Positions 33,981 through 34,097 of a stretch of 34,097 nucleotides of DNA are shown piece after piece. The notes under the pieces are model-generated. The model had not been told where the DNA came from and searched no databases. It worked only from the letters and a program-made list of their open reading frames with translations. This DNA is from an uncultured Clostridia bacterium (GTDB lineage: Bacteria; Bacillota; Clostridia; Oscillospirales; CAG-272). The DNA is taken from contig CALYAD010000011.1 in NCBI GenBank assembly GCA_944393415.1, forward strand, positions 1 through 34,097. Direction: 5' to 3'. The translations under genes and the position numbers were made by a program. How positions within the stretch are numbered: position 1 is the first letter of the stretch; each line of letters starts with the position of its first letter.

Positions 33981-34097
33981 TCAAGTCAAGTGCAAAGATT
34001 TTTTGAAAAAAACTTCTTCAGGAGACCTCCAGCCCAGAGATTTACGTGGGCGCCTGTTCAAAAGAGAAGCGATGGCATCCACATCCGATTGAGTAAC
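33976..34097 (-). mobile_element. Right end of an IS30-family insertion sequence
   Basis: The ABC frame stops being recognisable at about 33978, where ATTGTCAAGTCAAGTG begins; this resembles an IS30-family terminal repeat and overlaps the transposase stop codon. The element continues past the window edge, so its length, other end and target duplication cannot be seen. A contig boundary at the element is also possible. Confidence 0.75.
33981..34097 (-). CDS. IS30-family transposase, C-terminal 38 residues
   Basis: The partial frame reads [20 protein letters not shown], then [15 protein letters not shown] and a TGA stop. The NxRPRKxLGWxxPEEVF pattern is the typical end of IS30-family DDE transposases. 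The gene enters from beyond 34097. The catalytic DDE residues are not within the visible part. Confidence 0.88.
   Translation of the reverse strand, partial: VTQSDVDAIASLLNRRPRKSLGWRSPEEVFFKKSLHLT

Overview
The window looks like part of a chromosome from a Gram-positive, endospore-forming member of the Clostridia (order Eubacteriales/Oscillospirales type). The signs are a SpoVAF-type spore protein, strong AGGAGG-like ribosome sites, several near-consensus sigma-A promoters (TTGACA, 17 bp, TATAAT), lipoprotein signal peptides, a BspA-type leucine-rich-repeat surface protein, and the GGGtGRT protein with its Fe-S scaffold partner, a pair I associate with anaerobic gut Firmicutes. No RNA gene, CRISPR array or prophage was recognised. 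The species cannot be named from the sequence alone.

Layout. 1-7300: a 2121-residue secreted polysaccharide lyase of the heparinase II/III type on the minus strand. Upstream of it lies a self-contained transcription unit for a 49-residue protein with its own promoter, ribosome site and terminator. 7.5-12.7 kb: spoVAF (minus), a divergent AraC-family regulator, an NAD(P)-dependent malic enzyme and a subgroup-Ic aspartate aminotransferase, which together touch the malate/pyruvate/oxaloacetate/aspartate node. 12.8-16.0 kb: a leucine-rich-repeat surface protein behind a long structured leader. 16.2-19.4 kb: a minus-strand run of 6-phosphofructokinase, Fe-S scaffold-like protein and GGGtGRT protein, ending in a clear terminator. 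19.7-23.4 kb: an HtrA-type membrane protease followed by an OmpR-type response regulator and its sensor kinase; repeat DNA separates regulator from kinase. 23.6-25.9 kb: a methylglyoxal-synthase-like protein that lacks the usual catalytic residues, a trigger-factor-like lipoprotein and a small cupin. 26.0-30.6 kb: a LytTR response regulator and an unusual GHKL kinase, divergent from a purine permease of the NCS2 family. 30.8-34.1 kb: a small lipoprotein behind a second structured leader, then a heterodimeric ABC exporter whose first subunit gene is cut by an IS30-family element at the window edge.

Most notable: (1) the LytTR-partner kinase carries, after its ATPase domain, an extra membrane segment and a C-terminal extracellular domain that closely resembles RsiV, the lysozyme-sensing anti-sigma factor, including the signal-peptidase-like site at the membrane. 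This suggests a lysozyme-sensing two-component system, an architecture I do not know as described. (2) A dispersed structured leader module recurs directly upstream of genes for extracytoplasmic or membrane proteins and supplies their ribosome site; three copies contain a 47-nt stem-loop unit or its recognisable half, and each of those has a GTG start preceded by a Shine-Dalgarno-like stretch. (3) The small Tyr-rich 49-residue gene at 6993-7142 has its stop codon in the loop of its own terminator. (4) The methylglyoxal-synthase homologue has every classic catalytic position changed.

Protein family names and numbered residues of reference enzymes come from memory; no search or computation was run.
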